From: Bacillus sp. FJAT-26390
GTDB lineage: Bacteria; Bacillota; Bacilli; Paenibacillales; Paenibacillaceae
Direction: 5' to 3'
NCBI RefSeq assembly: GCF_001682865.1
Contig: NZ_MAQX01000001.1
Coordinates: forward strand, 744,001 to 808,000
Length of the DNA stretch: 64,000 nt
The translations under genes and the position numbers were made by a program. The stretch's first letter is position 1. Each line of letters begins with the position of its first letter. The notes below the pieces were generated by a model. It was not told where the DNA came from, did no database searches, and saw nothing but the letters and a program-made list of their open reading frames with translations. Positions 1 through 8,226 of the stretch are shown here, piece after piece.

Positions 1-186
1 AGAAACATCAACTGCTTGAAAGTCATGCTCGTCACCATATTCGCTTCGAAGAGAATCCATATTGGCCCGTGACCTAGCACAGCCTGCGATAAGCCATCCC
101 GCTTGAATAAACTCATCGATCATTGCGCGGCCAAGTCCCTTGCTTACGCCTGTGATTACTACAAGCTTCTTATTATCTCTCGTCAT
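1..186 (-). CDS. SDR-family oxidoreductase, N-terminal part (cut by window edge)
   Basis: The minus strand reads 62 codons from an ATG at 186 to the window edge without a stop. The N-terminus carries VVITGVSKGLGRA (about residues 9-21), the TGxxxGxG dinucleotide-binding turn of short-chain dehydrogenases/reductases, after the first beta strand. An acidic-basic segment follows where the second strand should be. A GAGGAGAAC ribosome site lies just upstream. It is divergent from the AraC-type gene. The substrate cannot be told from the N-terminus; only the fold and NAD(P) binding are supported. Confidence 0.85.
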   Translation of the reverse strand, partial: MTRDNKKLVVITGVSKGLGRAMIDEFIQAGWLIAGCARSRANMDSLRSEYGDEHDFQAVDVS

Positions 187-351
187 CGTTGTTCTCCTCG
201 CTTATCATTTTTCGCTAACCGCTCTTTAAGCTTACCACAAAGCGATAGGGGACTTACGAGTCTGTGATAAAGAGCTGGACATAATCAACAATTGACGAAT
301 GCTGCGGCGAAGGTTAAAATTGCGGTAATTTCACAGAGGAAGGGTGTCTTT

Positions 352-1545
352 ATGATGCTGGTAACGACGGAGGCGGCATTCTCACAGCTTCTCATTTCCG
401 GAACGCTCGTTCATGAAGGCAGCTTTAAAGAAGTTCAGCAGAAATTTGGCATTCAAGTTACGCCGCATTTAGCGATTTTGATCTCGATGGATCGTTACCC
501 TGAGCTTGCCATAGATAAATCTATAACGTGGAAAACGGAAATTGGACAGCAGCTGGTTAAAGCTGTTTATCAGACGATATCTGAGCCTTTCCTTTGGGTG
601 TGGATTGAGGAAGGGATTTTAGCGTTGCTGCTGGAGCTTGCCTCGGATAGTCAGCAAAGCCCATCATTAAAGAGGAAGTTACTGTCGAATGTACAACAAA
701 TTCAAGGGCTGGTTGATTCGCAAGGCTTCTCTGTGTCAGCGGGAATCGGCTCTTATTATGAAAGCCCGTATATGCTTTATCGGTCCTTTGAAGAGGCGAA
801 GGAGTCGCTTGTCGATCGTTTTTTTCAAGGCAATCGCGTTATTTATTTCTATGAAAAAAGTAAAAAAGTCGATTTGCAAGCGGAGCAGGCGGTCTCCCAA
901 GAAGAAAAGACGGAGCTGCTTGCCCGTGTTCGAATTGGCGATATTGAGGGCTCTATTAATTATTTGAAAATGTTGCTGGCTAGAATAGCGCAAACCTATA
1001 AGTTCCACATCGACATGTTCAAGTCCGCTGCGATAGAGCTAAGCATGTCTTTATCGAGCATGGTCCTTGAAACTGGCGGGGACGTCTCTATTATTTTATC
1101 TGAAAACGCTAGGATGATTCAAAGTCTTTACAGCACCGTCCGCTATAACAACTTCGTTAATAAACTATGTGACTATTGGAGAATGCTTGCCGAGCAAATT
1201 GTAAAAGCAAACCAATTGAACGTATCCCCGATTATCCGCAAAGCGATGAATCATATTCTCGAATACCACCAAGACAAAATAAGCTTGGAAGATATAGCAC
1301 AATATTGCTATGTAAGCACCTATCATTTAGCCCATTTATTCAAGAAGGAAGTAGGCGTTAGCGTTATTGATTTTTTGAACAAAATCCGGATCGAGAAAGC
1401 GGTTTATTACTTGGAAATGACTGAGATGTCTGTTAAGCAGATTGCGGGTTTGGTCGGTTTCCAGGACTCGAACTATTTTACGCGTACCTTCAAAAAAATA
1501 ATGAGCTGCAGCCCTTCCGACTATCGCACAGCAAGATTGTGCTAG
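352..1545 (+). CDS. AraC-family transcriptional regulator
   Basis: The C-terminal ~100 residues (about 300-397) form a typical AraC/XylS DNA-binding domain. A first helix-turn-helix is near SLEDIAQYCYVSTYHLAHLF, and a second is in VKQIAGLVGFQDSNYFTRTF. The first ~290 residues are a sensory region; residues 125-155 (VSAGIGSYYESPYMLY) resemble the degenerate GGDEF-like segment seen in CdaR-type and some AraC regulators. The ATG at 352 is chosen because AGAGGAAGGG lies 8 bases upstream; an in-frame TTG at 292 has no such site. It lies directly before the cre-controlled importer/lyase operon and is the likely specific activator of that operon. This role is inferred from position only. Confidence 0.85.
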   Translation: MMLVTTEAAFSQLLISGTLVHEGSFKEVQQKFGIQVTPHLAILISMDRYPELAIDKSITWKTEIGQQLVKAVYQTISEPFLWVWIEEGILALLLELASDSQQSPSLKRKLLSNVQQIQGLVDSQGFSVSAGIGSYYESPYMLYRSFEEAKESLVDRFFQGNRVIYFYEKSKKVDLQAEQAVSQEEKTELLARVRIGDIEGSINYLKMLLARIAQTYKFHIDMFKSAAIELSMSLSSMVLETGGDVSIILSENARMIQSLYSTVRYNNFVNKLCDYWRMLAEQIVKANQLNVSPIIRKAMNHILEYHQDKISLEDIAQYCYVSTYHLAHLFKKEVGVSVIDFLNKIRIEKAVYYLEMTEMSVKQIAGLVGFQDSNYFTRTFKKIMSCSPSDYRTARLC

Positions 1546-1564
1546 TGGTAAGCAACTTTGTCCA

Positions 1565-1593
1565 TTGATTGAAAGCGTTTTCAATTCTATAAT
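1565..1593 (+). promoter_or_regulatory. Sigma-A-type promoter of the importer/lyase operon
   Basis: TTGATT at 1565-1570 and a perfect TATAAT at 1588-1593 are separated by 17 bases. This is the only good promoter between the AraC-type gene and the first permease gene. Confidence 0.7.
1570..1583 (+). promoter_or_regulatory. cre box (CcpA operator)
   Basis: TGAAAGCGTTTTCA fits the catabolite-responsive-element consensus at every position and is palindromic around CG. It fills the spacer between the -35 and -10 elements, where bound CcpA would block RNA polymerase. This suggests carbon catabolite repression of the downstream catabolic operon. Confidence 0.8.
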
Positions 1594-1648
1594 ATAGGTG
1601 TGAAGTAATCTTACATCGGACGAAAAATAACTGAGAAACGGAGGTTCT

Positions 1649-1672
1649 ATGTCACTAAATATGACATGTTAA
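1649..1672 (+). CDS. Possible 7-codon leader peptide within an inverted repeat
   Basis: GGAGG at 1640-1644 is followed four bases later by ATG-TCA-CTA-AAT-ATG-ACA-TGT-TAA, a seven-residue reading frame. The same stretch is an inverted repeat, ATGTCA (1649-1654) and TGACAT (1662-1667) with a 7-base spacer. It could be a translated leader, a regulator operator or coincidence. It lies in the 5' leader, about 60 bases after the promoter and 37 bases before the first permease gene. Confidence 0.3.
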   Translation: MSLNMTC

Positions 1673-1708
1673 ACTATTGATTTGCAGCCCTAGAGAGGAG
1701 AGGCTCGG

Positions 1709-2329
1709 ATGGAATATTTGTTTGAACATCTTGATAAGGTGACTGAGCTATTAATCGAACATATTTATCTCGTATCTCTTTCGCTAATTATTTCTATTTT
1801 TGTTGCTGCTTTAATTGCGGCCGTCATTTCCAGGTATGCCAAAGCACAATCCCCCGTTCTAGGCGCCCTGGGCATCATTTATACCATTCCGAGCATCGCA
1901 TTATTCGCGTTGCTGATCCCCTTCCTTGGGCTTGGCGTAAAGCCGGCCGCAATTGCCCTAATCGCCTATTCCCAGATGGCGCTGGTGCGAAACATGGTTG
2001 TCGCGGTCAAAGGAATCGAGCCTTCCATCGTGGAAGCGGCTCGCGGTATGGGCATGGGCAAATGGCGGATGATTTACAAGATCTTCGTACCGCTAGCGCT
2101 GCCGGTAGTTGTAGCGGGAATCCGCATCGCGGCGGTATCTATGATTGGGATTGCGACGATTGCTGCTTTCATCAATGCGGGAGGGCTCGGAAAATTGATT
2201 TTCGAAGGCATTTATCAAGATCATTCCGGCAAAATCATAGCAGGCACTGTGGCGGTTCTGGTGCTTGTTGTTGCAACAGACTTGGCGTTCCGATTCATTG
2301 AAAAAAGGGTGAGTCTTAACACAAGGTGA
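1709..2329 (+). CDS. OpuC/EgtU-type ABC transporter permease
   Basis: This is a 206-residue inner-membrane protein with about five hydrophobic segments. Its EAA loop EAARGMGMGKWRMIYKIFVP (about 109-128) is typical of the OpuCB/ProW permease family, which imports glycine betaine, choline, carnitine and, in the EgtU branch, ergothioneine. The ATG at 1709 has GAGAGGAGAGG upstream. It is the first gene of a four-gene importer set followed by a MIO-less lyase, so the substrate is more likely a histidine-derived betaine than a general osmoprotectant. The family assignment is firm and the substrate is inferred. Confidence 0.9.
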   Translation: MEYLFEHLDKVTELLIEHIYLVSLSLIISIFVAALIAAVISRYAKAQSPVLGALGIIYTIPSIALFALLIPFLGLGVKPAAIALIAYSQMALVRNMVVAVKGIEPSIVEAARGMGMGKWRMIYKIFVPLALPVVVAGIRIAAVSMIGIATIAAFINAGGLGKLIFEGIYQDHSGKIIAGTVAVLVLVVATDLAFRFIEKRVSLNTR

Positions 2330-2346
2330 ATGGAGGCGGCTGAGAA

Positions 2347-2991
2347 ATGAACGTTTTTAAAGAAGCGATCGATTATCTGGTGAGCAAGCCGGAGCTTTTC
2401 TGGGAAGCATTGAAGATTCATCTTTCGCTAAGCGTGATTGCACTTGCGATAAGTATTTTCATAAGCGTACCGCTTGGGGTTTATTTATCTAAACGAAATA
2501 AGCTGTCTATGGTCGTAATGAACGTGTTTTATCTCGGTAAAATCATTCCAAGCCTAGCGGTATTAGCGCTTACGATGCCTTATGTGGGAGTCGGCTTCAC
2601 GCCTTCACTAATTGCTTTAACGATTCTTGCTTTCCCGACGATTCTTATCAATACGGTCGTTGCATTTAAGGAAGTGGACAAAAACATCATAGAAGCCGCA
2701 CAGGGCATGGGCATGGATAAGCTCCGAATTATTCGGAAAATCGAGTTTCCGCTCGCTTTGCCAGTCGTTATTACGGGCATACGAACAGCCTCGGTTGAGG
2801 TCATAGCGGGAGCAGCGCTAGCTGCCTTTATCGGAGGGGGCGGGCTTGGAGATTTCATTATCAACGGCATTGCGCTGGCAAAACCTTCGATGCTGCTGGT
2901 GGGCGCGGTACCGATTTGTCTGCTTGCGATTGCAGGCGATTCGATATTTGGCCGGATTGAAAAATTAACGAGCCCGAAAATGGGTCAATAA
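2347..2991 (+). CDS. OpuC/EgtU-type ABC transporter permease, second subunit
   Basis: This 214-residue membrane protein is homologous in layout to the preceding gene. Its EAA loop reads EAAQGMGMDKLRIIRKIEFP (about 116-135), followed by the conserved LALPVVITGIR segment. It matches the OpuCD-type subunit that pairs with OpuCB in a heterodimeric channel. It starts 17 bases after the first permease, with AGGCGGCTGAG upstream of ATG 2347. Cotranscription is evident from spacing. Confidence 0.9.
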   Translation: MNVFKEAIDYLVSKPELFWEALKIHLSLSVIALAISIFISVPLGVYLSKRNKLSMVVMNVFYLGKIIPSLAVLALTMPYVGVGFTPSLIALTILAFPTILINTVVAFKEVDKNIIEAAQGMGMDKLRIIRKIEFPLALPVVITGIRTASVEVIAGAALAAFIGGGGLGDFIINGIALAKPSMLLVGAVPICLLAIAGDSIFGRIEKLTSPKMGQ

Positions 2992-3011
2992 ACAGAGGAG
3001 AGTGAAGGGGT

Positions 3012-3935
3012 ATGAAAAATATGTTCAAAAAGCTGATTTTGACTGGTGCCGTATTAGGTTTGGCTTTTAGTTTGGCAGCCTGTAGCGATTCGGGCAAAAG
3101 TAGCGGATCAGCGGATAAGCCCACGATCAAAATTGGATCAAAAAACTTCACGGAGCAATATATCCTCGGCGAATTGTACGCACAGGCACTGGAAGCAGCG
3201 GATTTTAATGTCGAGCGGAAGCTTAATCTTGGCGGTACGCAGGTGGCCTTCACAGCGCTCAAAAGCGGTGAAATCGACTTATACCCTGAATATACGGGGA
3301 CGGCGCTGCAGGATGTCTTGAAGGAAGCGGCAGTCAATGATGAAACAGCTGTTTTTGAGGCGGTAAAGAATGGGTACAAACAAAAGTTTGATATCGATAC
3401 GCTCAATCAAACGCCATTTAACAACACTTACGTAATCGTAACTACCGCCGAGATTGCGGAAAAATACGGATTAAAAACACTTTCTGATTTGTCTGCAAAA
3501 GCGCCAGAGCTGAATTTTGCGTTAATTCCTGAGTTTGGCGACCGGGAGGACGGCTTGCCTGGCTTGCAAAAAACGTATGGCGGCTTTGTTTTCAAATCAG
3601 CTAAATTGTTTGATATCGGCTTGAAATACAAAGCTTTAACGGATAAGCAGGTTGATGTCACGATCGGATTCGGAACAGACGGTCAAATTGCCGGTTTTAA
3701 TCTGGTTTCGCTGCAGGACGACAAGAAGCTTTGGCCTCCTTACCATGCCGTTCCGCAAGTGCGCGGCGAGGTGCTGAAGAACAATCCTGAGATCGGCGAA
3801 ATATTGAACAAGCTTAATGCATTGCTGACGGATGATGTTATGGCCTCTCTGAACTGGGAAGTAGACGGTGAAGCGAAAAAAGAACCGGAAGATGTAGCGA
3901 AAGCATTCCTCAAAGAAAATGGATTCCTCAATTAA
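3012..3935 (+). CDS. OpuCC/EgtU-type substrate-binding lipoprotein
   Basis: A signal peptide ends in the lipobox LAAC (Cys24), so the mature 284-residue protein should be tethered to the outer face of the membrane. Family marks in order are IKIGSKNFTEQYILGEL (39-55), DLYPEYTGTAL (89-99), PEFGDREDGLPGL (173-185), GFGTDGQIAGF (219-229) and DDKKLWPPY (236-244). These are the landmarks of QAT-family binding proteins that hold trimethylammonium groups in an aromatic cage. Ergothioneine-binding EgtU domains belong to the same family. The ATG at 3012 has AGAGGAGAGTGAAGGGG upstream. Ligand identity cannot be read from the sequence alone. Confidence 0.9.
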   Translation: MKNMFKKLILTGAVLGLAFSLAACSDSGKSSGSADKPTIKIGSKNFTEQYILGELYAQALEAADFNVERKLNLGGTQVAFTALKSGEIDLYPEYTGTALQDVLKEAAVNDETAVFEAVKNGYKQKFDIDTLNQTPFNNTYVIVTTAEIAEKYGLKTLSDLSAKAPELNFALIPEFGDREDGLPGLQKTYGGFVFKSAKLFDIGLKYKALTDKQVDVTIGFGTDGQIAGFNLVSLQDDKKLWPPYHAVPQVRGEVLKNNPEIGEILNKLNALLTDDVMASLNWEVDGEAKKEPEDVAKAFLKENGFLN

Positions 3936-3966
3936 TAGGTATGCAAGCTATGGGAGGTGACCCAAG

Positions 3967-4956
3967 ATGAGCGGAATTGAATTTCAACAGGTGATCAAGT
4001 TTTATCCGGGCACGGAAAAACCGGCTGTCAACGATGTTAGCTTAACTGTAAATAGCGGTGAATTTATCGTCCTGCTCGGCACTTCGGGATGCGGGAAAAC
4101 GACGCTGCTTAAGATGGTTAACCGTCTTTACGAGCAAACAGCGGGCAATATTCTGATCGACGGTGTCGATACAAAAAACGTACCGGTCAACGAGCTAAGA
4201 AGACGAATTGGTTATGTCATTCAACAAAGCGGGTTGTTTCCCCATATGACGGTGGAACAAAATATAGCCGTCGTTCCGGAGATGCTCGGCTGGGACAAAG
4301 CGAAGATTAGCGCAAGAACGGATGAGCTGCTGGAGCTTGTTCATCTTGAGCCTGCATTATATCGCAAAAGATATCCGCGCCAGCTCTCCGGCGGACAGCA
4401 GCAGCGGATCGGGCTTGCGAGAGCGCTTGCGGCGGACCCGCCGTTTATGCTGATGGATGAGCCGTTCGGCGCGATTGACGCGATAACGAGAACCAAGCTG
4501 CAGGATGAATTGATCCATATTCAGAAGAAGCTGCACAAAACGATCATGTTCGTCACGCATGACGTGGAAGAGGCGCTTCGGCTCGCAGATAAAATCATTA
4601 TTATGAAAGACGGAGAGGTCGTTCAATACGACTCGCCTCTCCAGCTAATCCTTCATCCCAAAAATGATTTCGTCCAGAACTTAATGGGCGGAGACGATAT
4701 GATTCGTAAAATCAGCCTCATCCAAGTGAGCGCGGCCATGGAGAGAGTCAGCACATCAAATGTGAATCCGTCCATGCCTACGATTTCTGAATCGGGCGGT
4801 CTTAAGGCAGTGCTTGATATTTTGCTGCGCACAGGCGCCGAGGCTGTTCAGGTCGTAGGTGTAGTCGGTCTCGAAAATCGGGTAATCGGCAAGGTTTCAC
4901 TTTCCCATATCCAAAATCTACTGACGCCTGCGTATCGGAAAACGGCAGATATATAA
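3967..4956 (+). CDS. OpuCA/EgtV-type ABC transporter ATPase
   Basis: This is the nucleotide-binding subunit of the importer. Walker A is GTSGCGKTT (38-46), the Q-loop is IQQSGLFPHMTV, the signature is LSGGQQQR (140-147), Walker B is LMDEPFGAID (162-171), and the switch is THDV (197-200). The C-terminal ~70 residues look like a single or partial CBS domain, and the protein (329 residues) is shorter than classical two-CBS OpuCA (about 380). CBS pairs sense ionic strength or nucleotides in osmotic transporters. The reduction here fits a catabolic rather than an osmotic importer, though that is inference. Confidence 0.9.
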   Translation: MSGIEFQQVIKFYPGTEKPAVNDVSLTVNSGEFIVLLGTSGCGKTTLLKMVNRLYEQTAGNILIDGVDTKNVPVNELRRRIGYVIQQSGLFPHMTVEQNIAVVPEMLGWDKAKISARTDELLELVHLEPALYRKRYPRQLSGGQQQRIGLARALAADPPFMLMDEPFGAIDAITRTKLQDELIHIQKKLHKTIMFVTHDVEEALRLADKIIIMKDGEVVQYDSPLQLILHPKNDFVQNLMGGDDMIRKISLIQVSAAMERVSTSNVNPSMPTISESGGLKAVLDILLRTGAEAVQVVGVVGLENRVIGKVSLSHIQNLLTPAYRKTADI

Positions 4957-5002
4957 GCCTCATCCCGCGTGTGAAATAGCTAGTTATTGGAGGTGATTCG
5001 TT

Positions 5003-6523
5003 ATGGGCAGCATCCTAATTGACGGCAGGACCATTCGAATAGATGACGTCGCTGCGGTCGCGAGAAAGGGATGGAAGGTAGAGTTGGCCGAGGATGTCAA
5101 AGCCAAAATCAATAAATGCCGCAGCTATGTGGATCGCTTTGTAGCCGAGCAGCGTCCTGTATACGGCATTACGACGGGACTGGGTGAATTGTGCAAAGTC
5201 AGCCTTACGCGTGAAGAAGCGGCGAAGCTGTCCAAAAACGTCGTGATGAGTCATGCATGCGGGGTTGGCGAGCCTTTGAAGGCGGATCAAGTACGAGCGA
5301 TCTTGTTTGCGGCGGTCGTCAATTTCTCGCAAGGCTACTCAGGCATTCGGCTGGAGACCGTCGAGACGCTCATCCAAATGCTGAATGAAGACGTGACGCC
5401 ATGGGTGCCTTCACAGGGCTCAGTAGGTTACCTGACCCATATGGCTCATATTTCACTTGTCGTGATTGGGCTAGGTGAGGCTTATTATAAAGGCCGCCTG
5501 CTTTTGGGAGCGGAAGCGATGGAGGAAGCGGGAATCAGCACGCTGGAGCTCAAAGAGAAGGAAGGGCTTAGCCTCGTAAACGGAACGGTGTGCATGAGCG
5601 GCATTAGTGCCCTCGCGATCTTTGACTGCATGCAGCTGGCAAAATGGGCGGATATCGCAGGGGCGATGAGTTTTGAAGCATTAAAAGGCACCTATTATGC
5701 GTTTGATGAGCGTATTCATAGAGTACGGCCATTTAAAGGGCAACTGAAGGTTGCAGACAATCTCCGCAGGCTAATTGCTTGCAGTGAAATTAGCGAGCAA
5801 TCCAAGGATCGCAGAATCCAAGATGCGCTTAGCATCCGCTCCATTCCGCAGGTGCATGGCGCGTGCCGCGACAAAATGATGCATGCCGCAGAAATCGTGG
5901 AAATGGAGCTAAACTCGGCAACCGATAATCCGCTCATTTTCGATGACGGAGCGGGCGGCATTTCGATCTCGGCCTGCAACGCACATGGAGAGCCGCTCGC
6001 ATTGACGATGGATATGACGGCGATTGCGGTAGCGGAGCTCGCTAATATTGCGGAGCGCCGAATCGATAGGCTGGTAAATCCGCATACGAGTGAGCTGCCT
6101 GCATTTTTGGTGGAAAAAGGCGGTTTAAACAGCGGTTTCATGATTACCCAGTACGTAGCTGCCTCTTTGGTTGCAGAAAATAAGGTATTGTCGCATCCGA
6201 TTTCCGTCGACTCTATTCCAACGTCTGCGTTTCAGGAAGACCATGTCAGCATGGGAACGCCGGCAGCGCTTAAAGCCGTTCAAGTCATTCGCAATGCTTT
6301 CAAGGTGATCGCAATCGAGCTGCTGACCGCCGCACAAGCATTAGAGTTTCATAAACCGCTTCAGTATGGCGCGGGAACTGGCACGGCGTACGCGCTCATC
6401 CGCAACCAAGTGCCCAAATGGACAGAGGACCGCGTATTTTACCCTGATCTGCAAAAGATGTTTTCTCTGGTAGAAGATGATGAAGCGATTCGTTTGGTTG
6501 AAGCAAAAATTGGTCTTCTTTAA
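5003..6523 (+). CDS. MIO-less HutH/aromatic-amino-acid lyase homologue; predicted ergothionase or histidine-betaine lyase
   Basis: The 506-residue protein aligns end to end with histidine ammonia-lyase, including SHACGVGEP (83-91), LVNGT (191-195), DNPLIF (308-313) and QEDHVSMG (411-418). The Ala-Ser-Gly triad that cyclises to the MIO cofactor is missing: where HutH has GSVGASGDLAPLAHM, this protein has GSVGYLTHMAHI (139-150), three residues shorter, confirmed in the DNA at 5417-5452. Other MIO-site residues also differ: YGVNTGFG is YGITTGLG (N to T at 57), QDPYSLR is QDALSIR (catalytic Tyr280 to Leu276), and the NFH Phe is Ala327. Normal deamination of histidine is therefore unlikely. Ergothionase is, as I recall, a HutH homologue without MIO that eliminates trimethylamine. 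GGAGGTGATTC precedes the start. Confidence 0.85.
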   Translation: MGSILIDGRTIRIDDVAAVARKGWKVELAEDVKAKINKCRSYVDRFVAEQRPVYGITTGLGELCKVSLTREEAAKLSKNVVMSHACGVGEPLKADQVRAILFAAVVNFSQGYSGIRLETVETLIQMLNEDVTPWVPSQGSVGYLTHMAHISLVVIGLGEAYYKGRLLLGAEAMEEAGISTLELKEKEGLSLVNGTVCMSGISALAIFDCMQLAKWADIAGAMSFEALKGTYYAFDERIHRVRPFKGQLKVADNLRRLIACSEISEQSKDRRIQDALSIRSIPQVHGACRDKMMHAAEIVEMELNSATDNPLIFDDGAGGISISACNAHGEPLALTMDMTAIAVAELANIAERRIDRLVNPHTSELPAFLVEKGGLNSGFMITQYVAASLVAENKVLSHPISVDSIPTSAFQEDHVSMGTPAALKAVQVIRNAFKVIAIELLTAAQALEFHKPLQYGAGTGTAYALIRNQVPKWTEDRVFYPDLQKMFSLVEDDEAIRLVEAKIGLL

Positions 6524-6554
6524 CTCATAAATCTTGCAAACGGAGGCGTTACAG

Positions 6555-8216
6555 ATGAGCTACTCACAACATTCGATTATAAAGGCTCCACGCGGAGCTG
6601 CTTTGAATACAAAAGGCTGGGTGCAGGAAGCGGTATTGCGCATGCTCATGAACAATCTGGATCCTGAGGTCGCAGAGCATCCTGAGAAGCTTGTCGTATA
6701 CGGCGGCATCGGCAAAGCGGCTCGGAGCTGGGAGGCTTTTAACGGCATCGTCGCAGCCCTGAAGGAGCTGGAGGATGACCAGACGCTGCTCGTGCAATCC
6801 GGCAAGCCGGTAGCGGTGTTCCGGACGCATAAGGATGCGCCAAGGGTGCTGCTGGCAAATTCGAATATCGTACCAGCCTGGGCTAACTGGGATAAGTTCC
6901 ATGAGCTGGACCAAAAAGGACTGATGATGTACGGCCAAATGACAGCGGGAAGCTGGATCTATATTGGAAGCCAAGGAATCGTTCAAGGCACCTATGAATC
7001 GTTTGCCGAGTGCGCTAGACAGCATTTTAATGGAAGCTTGAAAGGCACGATAACGGTAACGGCAGGCATGGGCGGCATGGGGGGCGCGCAGCCGCTTGCT
7101 GTTACGATGAATGATGGCGTTGTGATTGGCATTGATGTTGACCGGTCACGTATCGAGAAACGGATTGAGACCCGTTATTTGGATACTTTCGTAGAGTCGC
7201 TTAGTGAAGCGATTAAGCTTGCTGAAGAGGCTAAATCCAAGGGTCGAGCGCTGTCGATTGGACTTGTTGGCAACGCAGCCGAACTATTGCCGCAGATGAT
7301 TAAGCTTGGATTTATACCGGATGTCGTTACGGACCAAACATCTGCTCATGATCCTCTGAACGGCTATTTGCCGATTGGCATGTCGATGCAAGAGGGACAA
7401 TTGCTGCGCGAGCAGAATCCAAAGAGATACGTAGAGCGTTCCAAAGCCAGCATGGCCGTACATGTAACAGCTATGCTGGAAATGCAGAAGCTGGGCTCTG
7501 TCGTATTTGATTATGGCAACAATATTCGCCAGGTTGCCTTTGACGAGGGAGTAACAAATGCATTTGATTTCCCAGGCTTCGTACCGGCCTATATCCGTCC
7601 GCAGTTTTGTGAAGGGAAAGGCCCGTTCCGCTGGGTTGCCTTGTCCGGCGATCCCGAAGATATTTACAAGACAGATGAAGTCATCTTGAAGGAATTTGCC
7701 CATAATGAGCATTTGTGCAAATGGATCAAAATGGCGAGAGAGCGCATTGCTTTCCAAGGTCTGCCTGCCCGAATTTGCTGGCTGGGCTACGGAGAGCGCG
7801 CGAGATTCGGCAAAATCATTAATGACATGGTCGCGTCCGGCGAGCTGTCTGCTCCGATTGTCATTGGCCGCGACCATCTTGATGCAGGCTCCGTCGCTTC
7901 TCCTAACCGTGAAACGGAAGCGATGCTGGATGGCAGCGACGCTGTTGCCGATTGGCCGATTTTGAACGCGCTTGTCAATACGGCTGCAGGTGCAAGCTGG
8001 GTGTCGGTACATCATGGCGGTGGCGTTGGAATGGGTTATTCCCTCCATGCAGGCATGGTGGTCGTTGCCGATGGGACAGCGGATGCCGCGAGACGGTTAG
8101 AGCGCGTATTGACCTCAGATCCTGGCATGGGCGTTGTCCGCCATGCGGATGCGGGTTATGAGCTCGCCATAACCACAGCGAAGAACAAAGGCGTGCAAAT
8201 GCCAATGCTGACATAA
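6555..8216 (+). CDS. hutU: Urocanase-family hydratase (urocanate or thiourocanate hydratase)
   Basis: This is a 553-residue protein very close to urocanase throughout. It has [56 protein letters not shown], the NAD-site glycine run [40 protein letters not shown] with the conserved cysteine, and [15 protein letters not shown]. Urocanases use tightly bound NAD+ as an electrophile to add water to the imidazole ring in the cytoplasm. The ATG at 6555 follows CGGAGGCG at 8 bases. Thiourocanate hydratases of ergothioneine breakdown are close urocanase relatives. With a MIO-less lyase upstream, thiourocanate is a plausible substrate, and sequence alone does not decide. Confidence 0.88.
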   Translation: MSYSQHSIIKAPRGAALNTKGWVQEAVLRMLMNNLDPEVAEHPEKLVVYGGIGKAARSWEAFNGIVAALKELEDDQTLLVQSGKPVAVFRTHKDAPRVLLANSNIVPAWANWDKFHELDQKGLMMYGQMTAGSWIYIGSQGIVQGTYESFAECARQHFNGSLKGTITVTAGMGGMGGAQPLAVTMNDGVVIGIDVDRSRIEKRIETRYLDTFVESLSEAIKLAEEAKSKGRALSIGLVGNAAELLPQMIKLGFIPDVVTDQTSAHDPLNGYLPIGMSMQEGQLLREQNPKRYVERSKASMAVHVTAMLEMQKLGSVVFDYGNNIRQVAFDEGVTNAFDFPGFVPAYIRPQFCEGKGPFRWVALSGDPEDIYKTDEVILKEFAHNEHLCKWIKMARERIAFQGLPARICWLGYGERARFGKIINDMVASGELSAPIVIGRDHLDAGSVASPNRETEAMLDGSDAVADWPILNALVNTAAGASWVSVHHGGGVGMGYSLHAGMVVVADGTADAARRLERVLTSDPGMGVVRHADAGYELAITTAKNKGVQMPMLT

Positions 8217-8226
8217 GGAGGGATCT

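Noticed and set aside
1709-4956. General glycine betaine/osmoprotectant transporter
   Set aside because: Family level fits, but the cre-controlled operon with catabolic genes and the shortened CBS region of the ATPase argue for a catabolic substrate; not excluded.
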